Under the pieces are notes generated by a model, which saw nothing but the letters and a program-made list of their open reading frames with translations, was not told the DNA's origin and ran no database searches. A program made the position numbers and the translations under genes. Below are positions 18,791 to 26,940 of a stretch of DNA of 45,709 nucleotides, piece by piece (the stretch's first letter is position 1; each line of letters starts with the position of its first letter). The DNA is from Eubacteriaceae bacterium (GTDB lineage: Bacteria; Bacillota; Clostridia; Eubacteriales; Anaerofustaceae), in the NCBI GenBank assembly GCA_012727485.1, contig JAAYHF010000076.1, positions 1 to 45,709 on the forward strand. The letters are read 5' to 3'.

Positions 18791-19226
18791 ATTGACTCAC
18801 CTGCGGGGCAGCAGCCATTCTCTTTGTCATTATTATGGTTGTTCCGCAGGAAGGGGAGGAAATGATGGAAATGCTGTCCATGAAGGATTCCATTATGGTA
18901 AATCCCATTCCGCTGCGCTCCAATTCCGGCTTTGATGTGTAAAGAGGTTCTTTTGCCTGTTCTATATCCGGTATGCCCTTGCCCTCATCGCTTATCTTCA
19001 ATGTCAGCATATCGTCCTCGATTATGGCAGTCAGCTCTATGGTGCCCTCCTTTCCTTCATATCCGTGGATAACGCAGTTTGTCACCGCCTCGGAAACGCT
19101 GGTTTTAACGTCCGCCAATTCGCTTAAGGTGGGGTTCATCGGCAGAATGAAGGAGGCGATGCAACTCCTTGCCAGAGTTTCGTTTTCCGGCAGACTCTTG
19201 AATCTGATTGTCATATAATTATTCAT
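18777..19226 (-). CDS. spoIIAB: Anti-sigma F factor SpoIIAB
   Basis: 149 aa; SLPENETLARSCIASFILPMNPTLSELADVKTSVSEAVTNCVIHGYEG, GMGFTIMESFMDS. Confidence 0.96.
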   Translation of the reverse strand: MNNYMTIRFKSLPENETLARSCIASFILPMNPTLSELADVKTSVSEAVTNCVIHGYEGKEGTIELTAIIEDDMLTLKISDEGKGIPDIEQAKEPLYTSKPELERSGMGFTIMESFMDSISIISSPSCGTTIIMTKRMAAAPQVSQCACQ

Positions 19227-19585
19227 ATCGTCACTTCCTTGGATTCTTTCGTCAGATAGTCATAGGCTTCCTGAAAATCGGAATAACACTTGAAAAGCTT
19301 GAATAAGCCGGACATTTTCAATATTTTTCTGACGCTGTCGTTTTTGCAGATAATCGCAGTTTTACCCTGTCTGGGTCTTATTAACCTGTATCTGCCCATA
19401 ATCAGCCCTATGCCCGCCGAATCCATCAGCGCCAATTCCGAAAAATCGAAGATAAGGTGCTTTAATTCCTTTTTGCATAGGGCGCTGTCCGCCTTTTCTC
19501 TCACAGCCTTTGCCGCATGGTCGTCCAATTCCCCCTTAACACTAATCAAAAGAATGTTCTCCATGGATTGAATTTTATAGTCCAT
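19223..19585 (-). CDS. spoIIAA: Anti-anti-sigma factor SpoIIAA
   Basis: 120 aa STAS domain; LIFDFSELALMDSAGIGLIMGRYR. Confidence 0.95.
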   Translation of the reverse strand: MDYKIQSMENILLISVKGELDDHAAKAVREKADSALCKKELKHLIFDFSELALMDSAGIGLIMGRYRLIRPRQGKTAIICKNDSVRKILKMSGLFKLFKCYSDFQEAYDYLTKESKEVTI

Positions 19586-19593
19586 TTGCTCTC

Positions 19594-20091
19594 CTAAATC
19601 TTAAAAAGCTTTTTCGAACCCGCTTTTTTTATGTTGTTAAGCTTCTCCCGGGTTTCCACAAGTTCATAGGTTTTTTCCTTGAGCTTGCTTTTCAGCTCGT
19701 CGTTCTCCTTTTGAAGATCCGAGGTGTTTTTATATCGGCTCACCTTCCGCAGTTCCCCTATTTCCCTCAAAAGTTCCGAAATAAGCTCCTTTAAGCCTGT
19801 GGGATCGGCCTGTTCTTCGTCAACTTCCTCCGGCTTGAAAATCTTATCCTCAAAGGAGCGCTCATTGATTCTTTCGGAATTCAAGACCGCCTTTATCTGG
19901 GCATTTTTCATTCCATCGGCTTTAAGCTTATAGATATAACGGAACATTTCCAGCTCCCTGGGGGTGTAAAACCTTCTGTTGGCTTCCCCCCGGGGTATGG
20001 TCAGATTAAATTCGCTTTCGTAATACCTAAGGCAGGATTTGGAGCATCCCAGCATCGAAGCGGCTTGTCCTATCAAATATTTTTCTTCCAA
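19594..20091 (-). CDS. MerR-type HTH protein with C-terminal coiled coil
   Basis: 165 aa, TTG start; YLIGQAASMLGCSKSCLRYYESEFNLTIPRGEANRRFYTPRELEMFRYIYKLK then a long charged coiled-coil-like region and basic tail. Confidence 0.88.
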   Translation of the reverse strand: MEEKYLIGQAASMLGCSKSCLRYYESEFNLTIPRGEANRRFYTPRELEMFRYIYKLKADGMKNAQIKAVLNSERINERSFEDKIFKPEEVDEEQADPTGLKELISELLREIGELRKVSRYKNTSDLQKENDELKSKLKEKTYELVETREKLNNIKKAGSKKLFKI

Positions 20092-20096
20092 AATAA

Positions 20097-20124
20097 TAAC
20101 CCCTGAACTCGTTGTCAGGGGTTA
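20097..20124 (-). promoter_or_regulatory. Perfect hairpin covering the Shine-Dalgarno of the merR-like gene (or thiI terminator)
   Basis: Minus strand TAACCCCTGA-CAACGAGT-TCAGGGGTTA; AGGGG lies in the 3' arm, 8 nt before the TTG start. Confidence 0.6.
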
Positions 20125-20170
20125 TATTACCAAAGCAAAATTGCTGAAAGCGTTCTGTTTTGTCGATGAA

Positions 20171-21325
20171 TTATAATTTTATTATCTCGATATTCTCCAT
20201 CGCCTTTGCGATGAGTTCCGGGGCTGGAAGGCGGCTTTCCTGATATAAAACCTTTTCCAATACAGGGCGGGTTTGGGGGTGCTTGGGTACAAAGACGGTA
20301 CAGCAATCCTCAAAGGGTTTTATGGAAATCTCATAGGTGCCGATGCTTTGGGCGATTTTGATTATATCGTCCTTATCCGTGCCTATCAGGGGTCTGAAAA
20401 CGGGAATATCGGCGGCTTGGTCGGTGCAGATGATGCTTTCCATGGTTTGGGAAGCCACCTGTCCGAGGCTCTCCCCGGTTATCAATGCCCCCAAGCCGTT
20501 TTTTTCCGCATATAACCGAGCGCATTTTATCATAAAGCGGCGAAGTATCACAGTCAGATAGGATTCATCGCAGTTTTTGATTATCTCCTGCTGTATTTCC
20601 GTCAGGGAGATCATGGCGATTTCGAAACCGTTGTTATATAAGGAGAGGATCTTGCCGATATCCTCCACCTTCCTTTGGGCGTCCAGACTTGTGAAGGGAT
20701 AGGAATGGAAATGAATGCCCGTCACCTTCATTCCCCTTCGGGCCATCATATAGGCGGCAACGGGGCTGTCTATCCCGCCGGAAAGCAACACCCCTCCCCT
20801 GCCCGCCGTACCCATGGGCATTCCCTTCTGACCGGGAATATCTCCGTAGGTTATGTAGGTTTCCTTGCGTACCTCCACCCCGATAGTAATTTCCGGTTTA
20901 TGCACATCAACCTTAAGCGATGGGTATTTATCCAAAAGATAGGAACCCACCATGCTTGATATTTCGGGAGAAGTGAGGGGGAAACTCTTATCGCCCCTTC
21001 TGGATTCCACTTTAAAGGTATTGCCCCGAATGTCTTTCATCACCTCGCCCGCCGCCTGATAGATATGCTCCATATCCGATGCGGTTTGAACAGCCCTTGT
21101 TATCGCCACAATGCCGAATACCTTTGTGAGAGATGATATGACTTCCGATTCAATATCATCGGCAACATTGTAAACCGCCACCCTGCCCTGTATCTTTTCC
21201 ACCTTGACCTCCTCAAACATACGCAGGGCATATTTAATATTCCGAACAAGGGTATCGACGAAATAGTTTTTATTCAAGCCCTTTAGGGCTATTTCTCCGT
21301 ATCTTACCAAAAAGAGTTTCTTCAT
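20171..21325 (-). CDS. thiI: tRNA 4-thiouridine(8) synthase ThiI
   Basis: 384 aa; FLVRYGEIALKGLNKNYF, GGVLLSGGIDSPVAAYMMARRG, GESLGQVASQT. Confidence 0.96.
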   Translation of the reverse strand: MKKLFLVRYGEIALKGLNKNYFVDTLVRNIKYALRMFEEVKVEKIQGRVAVYNVADDIESEVISSLTKVFGIVAITRAVQTASDMEHIYQAAGEVMKDIRGNTFKVESRRGDKSFPLTSPEISSMVGSYLLDKYPSLKVDVHKPEITIGVEVRKETYITYGDIPGQKGMPMGTAGRGGVLLSGGIDSPVAAYMMARRGMKVTGIHFHSYPFTSLDAQRKVEDIGKILSLYNNGFEIAMISLTEIQQEIIKNCDESYLTVILRRFMIKCARLYAEKNGLGALITGESLGQVASQTMESIICTDQAADIPVFRPLIGTDKDDIIKIAQSIGTYEISIKPFEDCCTVFVPKHPQTRPVLEKVLYQESRLPAPELIAKAMENIEIIKL

Positions 21326-21481
21326 TTATCTTTTATTCCTTTCACGAGCCGATGGGCTTGGTGCGCCGAGGGCGCTTTTCAGGGCGCAGGCATGACAAAG
21401 CGCAAACTATATAAGGCATATAAGCCGCAAGCAAGAGCCAAAGCGGGCTTGCTTCCTTACTTATTTAAGTTTTCGGTATCC

Positions 21482-22630
21482 TCAAGCTTTACCCTTTTTA
21501 AGGGAAGTGAGGGTATTCACGCTCTTTTCAAGCGCATCGGCAAGAATATCTATCTGCTCGAAGGTATTGAAATCCGAAAGGCTGATTCGCAGTGTTCCCT
21601 CTATCCTCGCCTTATCGAAGCCCAAAGCGCTCAGCACCGTTTTTGTTTTTTTATGGGCGGAACAGGCGGAGGAAGTGGAGACATAGATCTCCTTTTCTTC
21701 CAGCATATGCACCAGAACTTCCCCCTTTAAACCCGGGAAAGACAGGCTCACGATATGGGGGGAGTAACCCTCTGCCCCGCTGTTTATGCAATCCGCGGAA
21801 AACAGAAGGGTGAGCTTTTCCGTCAGATATGCCTTTAAATCCGTAAGTTTGGAATAAACCGCCCTTATATCCGTCAGCTCGCAGGTTTTGCCGAGGGAAG
21901 CGATCAGGGGGGAGTTCACCGTGCCGCTGCGCAGATTATTCTGCTGTCCTCCCCCGAGGATCTGGGGGCTGAAGGTGAGGTTTTTCTTGTATATCAAAGC
22001 CCCTATGCCCTTTAAGCCGTGGAATTTGTGGGCGGAGATACTCACCATATCCGCCTTTGCGAGGTTTCCTTCGATCTTTCCGAAGCCCTGCGTGGCGTCT
22101 ATATGCACCAACGCCGAGGGATTTGCGCTTTTAACCGCCGAGATAATCCCTTCGATGTCCTGTATAATGCCCGTTTCGTTATTCACCCAAATGATGCTGA
22201 CCAGCTTTGTCTGCCTGTTTACAAGCGATTTCAGCATTTCGGGATCGATCTTCCCCTTTTCATCGCCGCTCAGCCTTATCACCTTTGCTCCAAGCTTTTC
22301 GATATAATCGGCGGTTTCCGAAACGCAGGGATGCTCAATATCCGTTATTATCATTTGGCTGTTCGATATATCCGAATATTTTTCCATCGTCCCCTTTATG
22401 GCGAGGTTGGCGGATTCGGTGGCCCCGGAGGTGAAAATAACTTCGTGGTTTTCGAATTTATATAGCTTTAAAACCTCCCCCTTGGCGTATTCAACAGCCC
22501 TTGCCGCCTCACTGCCGAAGGAATGGAGGGCGGAGGGGTTGGCATAATTTCGGGAAGCCTGCAAAGCATAAAAACTTACGACCTCGTCATAGGGCTTGGT
22601 GGAGGCGGCGTTATCAAAATAGCATATCAT
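21482..22630 (-). CDS. Cysteine desulfurase (NifS/IscS family)
   Basis: 382 aa; YFDNAASTKPYDEV, VSISAHKFHGLKGIGALIYKK, STSSACSAHKKTK. Confidence 0.95.
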   Translation of the reverse strand: MICYFDNAASTKPYDEVVSFYALQASRNYANPSALHSFGSEAARAVEYAKGEVLKLYKFENHEVIFTSGATESANLAIKGTMEKYSDISNSQMIITDIEHPCVSETADYIEKLGAKVIRLSGDEKGKIDPEMLKSLVNRQTKLVSIIWVNNETGIIQDIEGIISAVKSANPSALVHIDATQGFGKIEGNLAKADMVSISAHKFHGLKGIGALIYKKNLTFSPQILGGGQQNNLRSGTVNSPLIASLGKTCELTDIRAVYSKLTDLKAYLTEKLTLLFSADCINSGAEGYSPHIVSLSFPGLKGEVLVHMLEEKEIYVSTSSACSAHKKTKTVLSALGFDKARIEGTLRISLSDFNTFEQIDILADALEKSVNTLTSLKKGKA

Positions 22631-22631
22631 A

Positions 22632-23732
22632 TTATTTTATATACTCCCTAACTATATATTCGCCGGTGAAGGCTCTCATGGCGCTCGTATATTTCATTTT
22701 AAAGCGCAGTCTGTCGCCTATTTTGTATTCCTTATCACAATCGGTGATGTCCGCAAGAAGATGGTCACTGCTTGCTTCGAGCAATTCTATCTTCTCGTCC
22801 AAGGGCTCCATATCCGTATCAATGTCCTGCCTGCCCACGGAGCAGATCGCCCTCTTTCTTATCCCCTTATCGGTAAAAACGGGCAAGCGGTTCAATGCGG
22901 CAATGCCCGTCTCCCCGATGGGTACGCTGGGCTTTTCCTTGATTTCCACAATCTCACATTCCAAAACAAAACAATCGCTGTGCATTGAGGGGATATACTG
23001 CCTGGTCAAATCGTCCCTTCCGATGAGTATGCTGTCGCCTATGCGAAGATTATTGATACCCTCGGGCAGTTTGCCTTCCCTGACGAGGGAAAAGGAGGTA
23101 CTGCTTCCCCCGGATATATAATCCAATTTCACTGAAAGCTCCTTTTGTATCCTGCGGGCAATCGCAACAAGGCGGGAGAGGTTTTCGAAGGTGGGTTTAA
23201 TTCCCCCATAGCAGGAAAGGTTCGTGCCTATCCCGCGAAGGCGTATGTTCTTCAGCTCAAGGGTCTCCTTTGCGGCGGCAAGCAGATCTTCTTCTTTGAA
23301 ATAACCTTCCCTTAAATCGCCCAAATCGAACATAAGAAGCACCCCGTGGGTTTTGCCCTTTATCCCGGCTAATTTATCCAATTCTCTTATCACCGCAATT
23401 TCGGAATTGAGCGATAAATCCGCAAGGTCAACGACCCTTTCGCATTCGCTGAGCGCAGGGATACGGATAAGCCATTTTTCGCAGGGTATATCCGCTATTT
23501 TCGCAAGGTTTTCAATCCGCGAATCCGCAAGTATTTTTATTCCCGCTTCAAGGAGCGCTTCGCATATCAATCTGTCCGCCCGGTGCATCTTTGTCACCGC
23601 CGCAACGCTCACCCCCGCCCCGCCGCACTCTCCGAGAATTTGGCGGGCGTTATCTTTGATCTTGTTTATATCAATTATAAGCCTTGCACCCATTTTAACC
23701 TCACAGAAGAAATTCACCGAACTATTATACAT
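22632..23732 (-). CDS. Alanine/ornithine racemase-family PLP enzyme
   Basis: 366 aa; GARLIIDINKIKDNARQI, VAAVTKMHRADRLICEALLEAGIKILADSRIENL; start possibly internal at MGARLIID. Confidence 0.85.
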   Translation of the reverse strand: MYNSSVNFFCEVKMGARLIIDINKIKDNARQILGECGGAGVSVAAVTKMHRADRLICEALLEAGIKILADSRIENLAKIADIPCEKWLIRIPALSECERVVDLADLSLNSEIAVIRELDKLAGIKGKTHGVLLMFDLGDLREGYFKEEDLLAAAKETLELKNIRLRGIGTNLSCYGGIKPTFENLSRLVAIARRIQKELSVKLDYISGGSSTSFSLVREGKLPEGINNLRIGDSILIGRDDLTRQYIPSMHSDCFVLECEIVEIKEKPSVPIGETGIAALNRLPVFTDKGIRKRAICSVGRQDIDTDMEPLDEKIELLEASSDHLLADITDCDKEYKIGDRLRFKMKYTSAMRAFTGEYIVREYIK

Positions 23733-23832
23733 CCCGGGGCAAGCAATAATAAAGGATTTTAACGCTCAAAAATAATCAAAGCCATAATATTGACTTTGAA
23801 GCGAGGTTATTATATACTTGCAAAGTAAGGTT

Positions 23833-23908
23833 AGGGGTATAGCTCAGCTGGTAGAGCAATGGTCTCCAAAACCATGTGCCGAGGGTTCAAATCCTTCTGC
23901 CCCTGCCA
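23833..23908 (+). tRNA. tRNA-Trp (CCA)
   Basis: AGGGGTA TA GCTC...ATGGT-CTCCAAA-ACCAT...GGTTCAAATCC...TGCCCCT-G-CCA; encoded CCA. Confidence 0.94.
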
Positions 23909-23947
23909 TATTTTTATGCGATTTTTCCGTAAAACGGAGTTGATATT

Positions 23948-24799
23948 ATGAATAAAACAATCCTAAGTTCCGACAGTACTCTGGATTTGAACGATGAACT
24001 GATTGCAAAACATGAAGTAAACAACATTTATTACCATATATTTTCCGACGGAGTTGATTATATAGATTCGGTAACCATCACCGCGGCGGACATTGAAAGA
24101 AATTATCGCGAAAAACATGTGCTTCCCCAGACTTCTGCGCCGAATGTGGCGGATTATGAGGAGCATTTCAGCCGTCTTTTGGAAAAAGGGGACGAAGTCA
24201 TTCATGTCAATTTATCCTCCGCCATATCCAGCTCCTATCAAAATGCGGTAATAGCAAGCAGTCAATTCGACAATGTTTATTGCGTCGATTCCCGCAACCT
24301 CTCCTCCGGAGGGGGGCTTTTGGTTTTAAAAGCCGCCGAGATGATACTCCGGGGCGAAAGGGCTGTGGATATTGCCGAATATCTGATATCCGCAAGGGAT
24401 AAGGTACACACCAGCTTCATATTGAGCAACCTTGAATTCATGGTGGCGGGGGGCAGATGCTCCGCACTGACCGCCTTCGGAGCCAATGTGCTTAAAATAA
24501 AGCCCTGCATCGAGGTGGACACTTCCACAGGCAAGATGGGAGTGGCGAGAAAATACAGGGGGGAATATACCCAAGCCGCTGTGAAGTATGCGACGGACGA
24601 GCTTACAAAATACGACAATATTGATTACGACAGCATTTTCATCACCTCCACCACCGTGGAGGACAAGACCAGGCAGGCTGTGAAAGAAGCTATTTTAGCA
24701 AACGGCAGTTTCAAGAATATCTATATCGCAAACGCCAGCTGCACCATAACAAGCCACTGCGGTGCGGGTTGTTTGGGAATACTGTTTATGACAAAATAA
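23948..24799 (+). CDS. DegV family (fatty-acid-binding) protein
   Basis: 283 aa; SSDSTLDLNDEL, PQTSAPNVADYEEHF, VHVNLSSAISSSYQNA, VDSRNLSSGGGLLVL. Confidence 0.93.
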   Translation: MNKTILSSDSTLDLNDELIAKHEVNNIYYHIFSDGVDYIDSVTITAADIERNYREKHVLPQTSAPNVADYEEHFSRLLEKGDEVIHVNLSSAISSSYQNAVIASSQFDNVYCVDSRNLSSGGGLLVLKAAEMILRGERAVDIAEYLISARDKVHTSFILSNLEFMVAGGRCSALTAFGANVLKIKPCIEVDTSTGKMGVARKYRGEYTQAAVKYATDELTKYDNIDYDSIFITSTTVEDKTRQAVKEAILANGSFKNIYIANASCTITSHCGAGCLGILFMTK

Positions 24800-24816
24800 T
24801 TTATGAAAATAAAGCA

Positions 24817-24847
24817 ATTCCCCGCCGCTCGGCGGGGAATCGTTTTG
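24817..24847. terminator. Terminator between convergent genes
   Basis: ATTCCCCGCCG-CT-CGGCGGGGAAT followed by CGTTTTG, between degV and ppa. Confidence 0.75.
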
Positions 24848-24863
24848 ATATTATTAATCTTTT

Positions 24864-25391
24864 CTATTTGAAGATTTCCTTATAATCGGCTATTGCCTGT
24901 GCAATGGTGGCGATGGCGGCATCAGCGTCCTTCACATCGTCCACTTCGGTAACCTTGTTTTCAAGGGTCTTATAGACGGCGAAGAAATTCTGGATTTCCT
25001 CATAGACATGGTGGGGCAGCTCGAAAATGCTCTTGTATTCGTTGAAGCTGGGGTCTTTTTTGGGAACTGCTATGATCTTTTCATCGGCTTCCCCGGAATC
25101 CAGCATGGTGACCATTCCGATGGGGGTGCATCTTACCAAAGTCATCGGATCAAGGGCTTCACTGCAAAGCACCAAAACATCGAGCGGGTCATTGTCGCCG
25201 CCGTAGGTCAGGGGGATAAGTCCGTAGTTTGCGGGATAATGGGTTGATGTGTAAAGAACTCTGTCCAACATAATCAAACCGGTTTTTTTATCTAATTCGT
25301 ATTTTTTCTTGCTTCCCTTGGATATTTCAATGAAAGCGATAAAATCTTCGGGGGTGATCCTTTCTTCGTCAATGTCATGCCAAATGTTCAT
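24864..25391 (-). CDS. ppa: Inorganic pyrophosphatase
   Basis: EISKGSKKKYELDKKTGLIMLDRVLYTSTHYPANYGLIPLTYGGDNDPLDVLVL; start likely MNIWHDI at 25391 (track ORF begins 25424). Confidence 0.95.
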   Translation of the reverse strand: MNIWHDIDEERITPEDFIAFIEISKGSKKKYELDKKTGLIMLDRVLYTSTHYPANYGLIPLTYGGDNDPLDVLVLCSEALDPMTLVRCTPIGMVTMLDSGEADEKIIAVPKKDPSFNEYKSIFELPHHVYEEIQNFFAVYKTLENKVTEVDDVKDADAAIATIAQAIADYKEIFK

Positions 25392-25656
25392 GATAGCTCC
25401 TCTTCTTTTATAATTTATACTCACAACATTTTAGTGGTTTTGCCCCTTCGTGTCAACCATAAGGGATTATTTTCAACCTAATAGGGCAAAAAATCGCAAA
25501 TTCACCCCCCGAGGGCTTATCTTCGAAGCTGACGGAAGAATCAGGGGCGAGAAGAAGCGAAGGGGGGCGGCGAATATTGCATTTACCTGATTTCAATAAT
25601 ATAATTAGCCTTACAAAACGGCCATGTATACAGCCGAAAAGAATAAGGGAGGGAAA

Positions 25657-26439
25657 ATGAAAATAGCCTGTGTGGGGGATAACTGCATTGATGCCTACGA
25701 TGAACTCGGAGAATACTACCCCGGGGGAAACCCTGTGAATGTGGCGGTTTATTCCTCCCTATTGGGGAACAAAGCCTCCTACACCGGGGTTGTGGGGGAC
25801 GATGAAATGGGGAAGCTGATGATTTGTGCCCTATCGGGCAAGGGGGTGGACATATCCCATTTAAGGGTTCAAAGGGGCAAGACCGCCGTGACCCATGTGA
25901 CCTACGAGGGAACAAACCGCATCTTCGGGGAATACGAAGAAGGGGTTATGGCAGATTTCAAGCTCAATGAGGACGATTTGGATTTTCTTTGCTCCGCAGA
26001 TATCGTTGTCAGCGGTATATGGGGAAAATGCGAGGAGCATCTTCATTTTATCCATGAAAGGAAGGTGAAAGTTGCCTTTGATTTTGCGGATAAGCTCGAA
26101 AGCGATATTGTCAAGAGGGCGGCGAAGTATGTGGACTGTGCCTTCTTTTCCCATGATAGGGACGACTCTTTTATCAGGGATTATCTCACGGATATATGCA
26201 AAATGGGCGCAAAGAAAGCCGTCGCCACCTTGGGCGAGAAGGGAAGCATCGCCTTCGACGGGAAGAATTTCACCGTTTTCGGCATAGTACCCTGCCGGGT
26301 GGTGGATACCTTAGGGGCGGGAGACAGCTACATAGCCGGATTCATCAATTCCATGCTTTGCGGCGGGACGACGGCCGAATGTATGATGGCAGGGGCAAAG
26401 ACAAGCTCAAGGGCGCTGGGGGTTAAGGGGGCTTGGTAG
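25657..26439 (+). CDS. PfkB-family sugar kinase, fructoselysine-6-kinase-like
   Basis: KIACVGDNCIDAYDELGEYYPGGNPVNVAVYSSLLG; VVDTLGAGDSYIAGFI; start at 25657 rather than 25624. Confidence 0.85.
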   Translation: MKIACVGDNCIDAYDELGEYYPGGNPVNVAVYSSLLGNKASYTGVVGDDEMGKLMICALSGKGVDISHLRVQRGKTAVTHVTYEGTNRIFGEYEEGVMADFKLNEDDLDFLCSADIVVSGIWGKCEEHLHFIHERKVKVAFDFADKLESDIVKRAAKYVDCAFFSHDRDDSFIRDYLTDICKMGAKKAVATLGEKGSIAFDGKNFTVFGIVPCRVVDTLGAGDSYIAGFINSMLCGGTTAECMMAGAKTSSRALGVKGAW

Positions 26440-26765
26440 TCGCCTTTTCCCGATAAGAATACGCTTCGATTTATAAAGGGCTGTATAACCGCACTTGTGC
26501 AGTTATCGGCCCTTTTTGTATATGGAACGAGACAACGCCGAAGGACACGACGCCAAATAGGCGTATAGCCAAGCGCTTCAACGCCGAACGGTTTTTACAA
26601 TCTATGCTCAATTTAGGACTTTATCGCACAATAAGCTACATAATAAATTTACGAACAAGCCGCTCATCAAGCTTAAATAAGCACAATGCAACCCTCCGAA
26701 GCCCTACCGAGTAATCCGAAGGCAATATGACTTTTCCCGTGTATGCCGTTCCTTGCCCTAAAATG

Positions 26766-26808
26766 CGAAAACGCAAGGTATTCCCTTGCGTTCTTGTCTG
26801 CGTTTTCG
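26766..26808. repeat. Overlapping, mutually exclusive hairpins
   Basis: CGAAAACGCA (26766-26775) with TGCGTTTTCG (26799-26808), or ACGCAAGG (26771-26778) with CCTTGCGT (26784-26791). Confidence 0.6.
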
Positions 26809-26940
26809 TAAAAACGGTATTTCACCGCTTTAATTATAATTCCGGCTTATTTCGATCGGTATTGACCGATTTTGCGTTGCCCGAGCCTTTTGCCGTTTGA
26901 CTTATGTTATTCTCATACCCTTTGCATCAAAAGCCTTGAC

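Noticed and set aside
26766-26808. CRISPR-like repeat
   Set aside because: Inverted repeats only; no regularly spaced direct repeats and no cas genes anywhere in the window.
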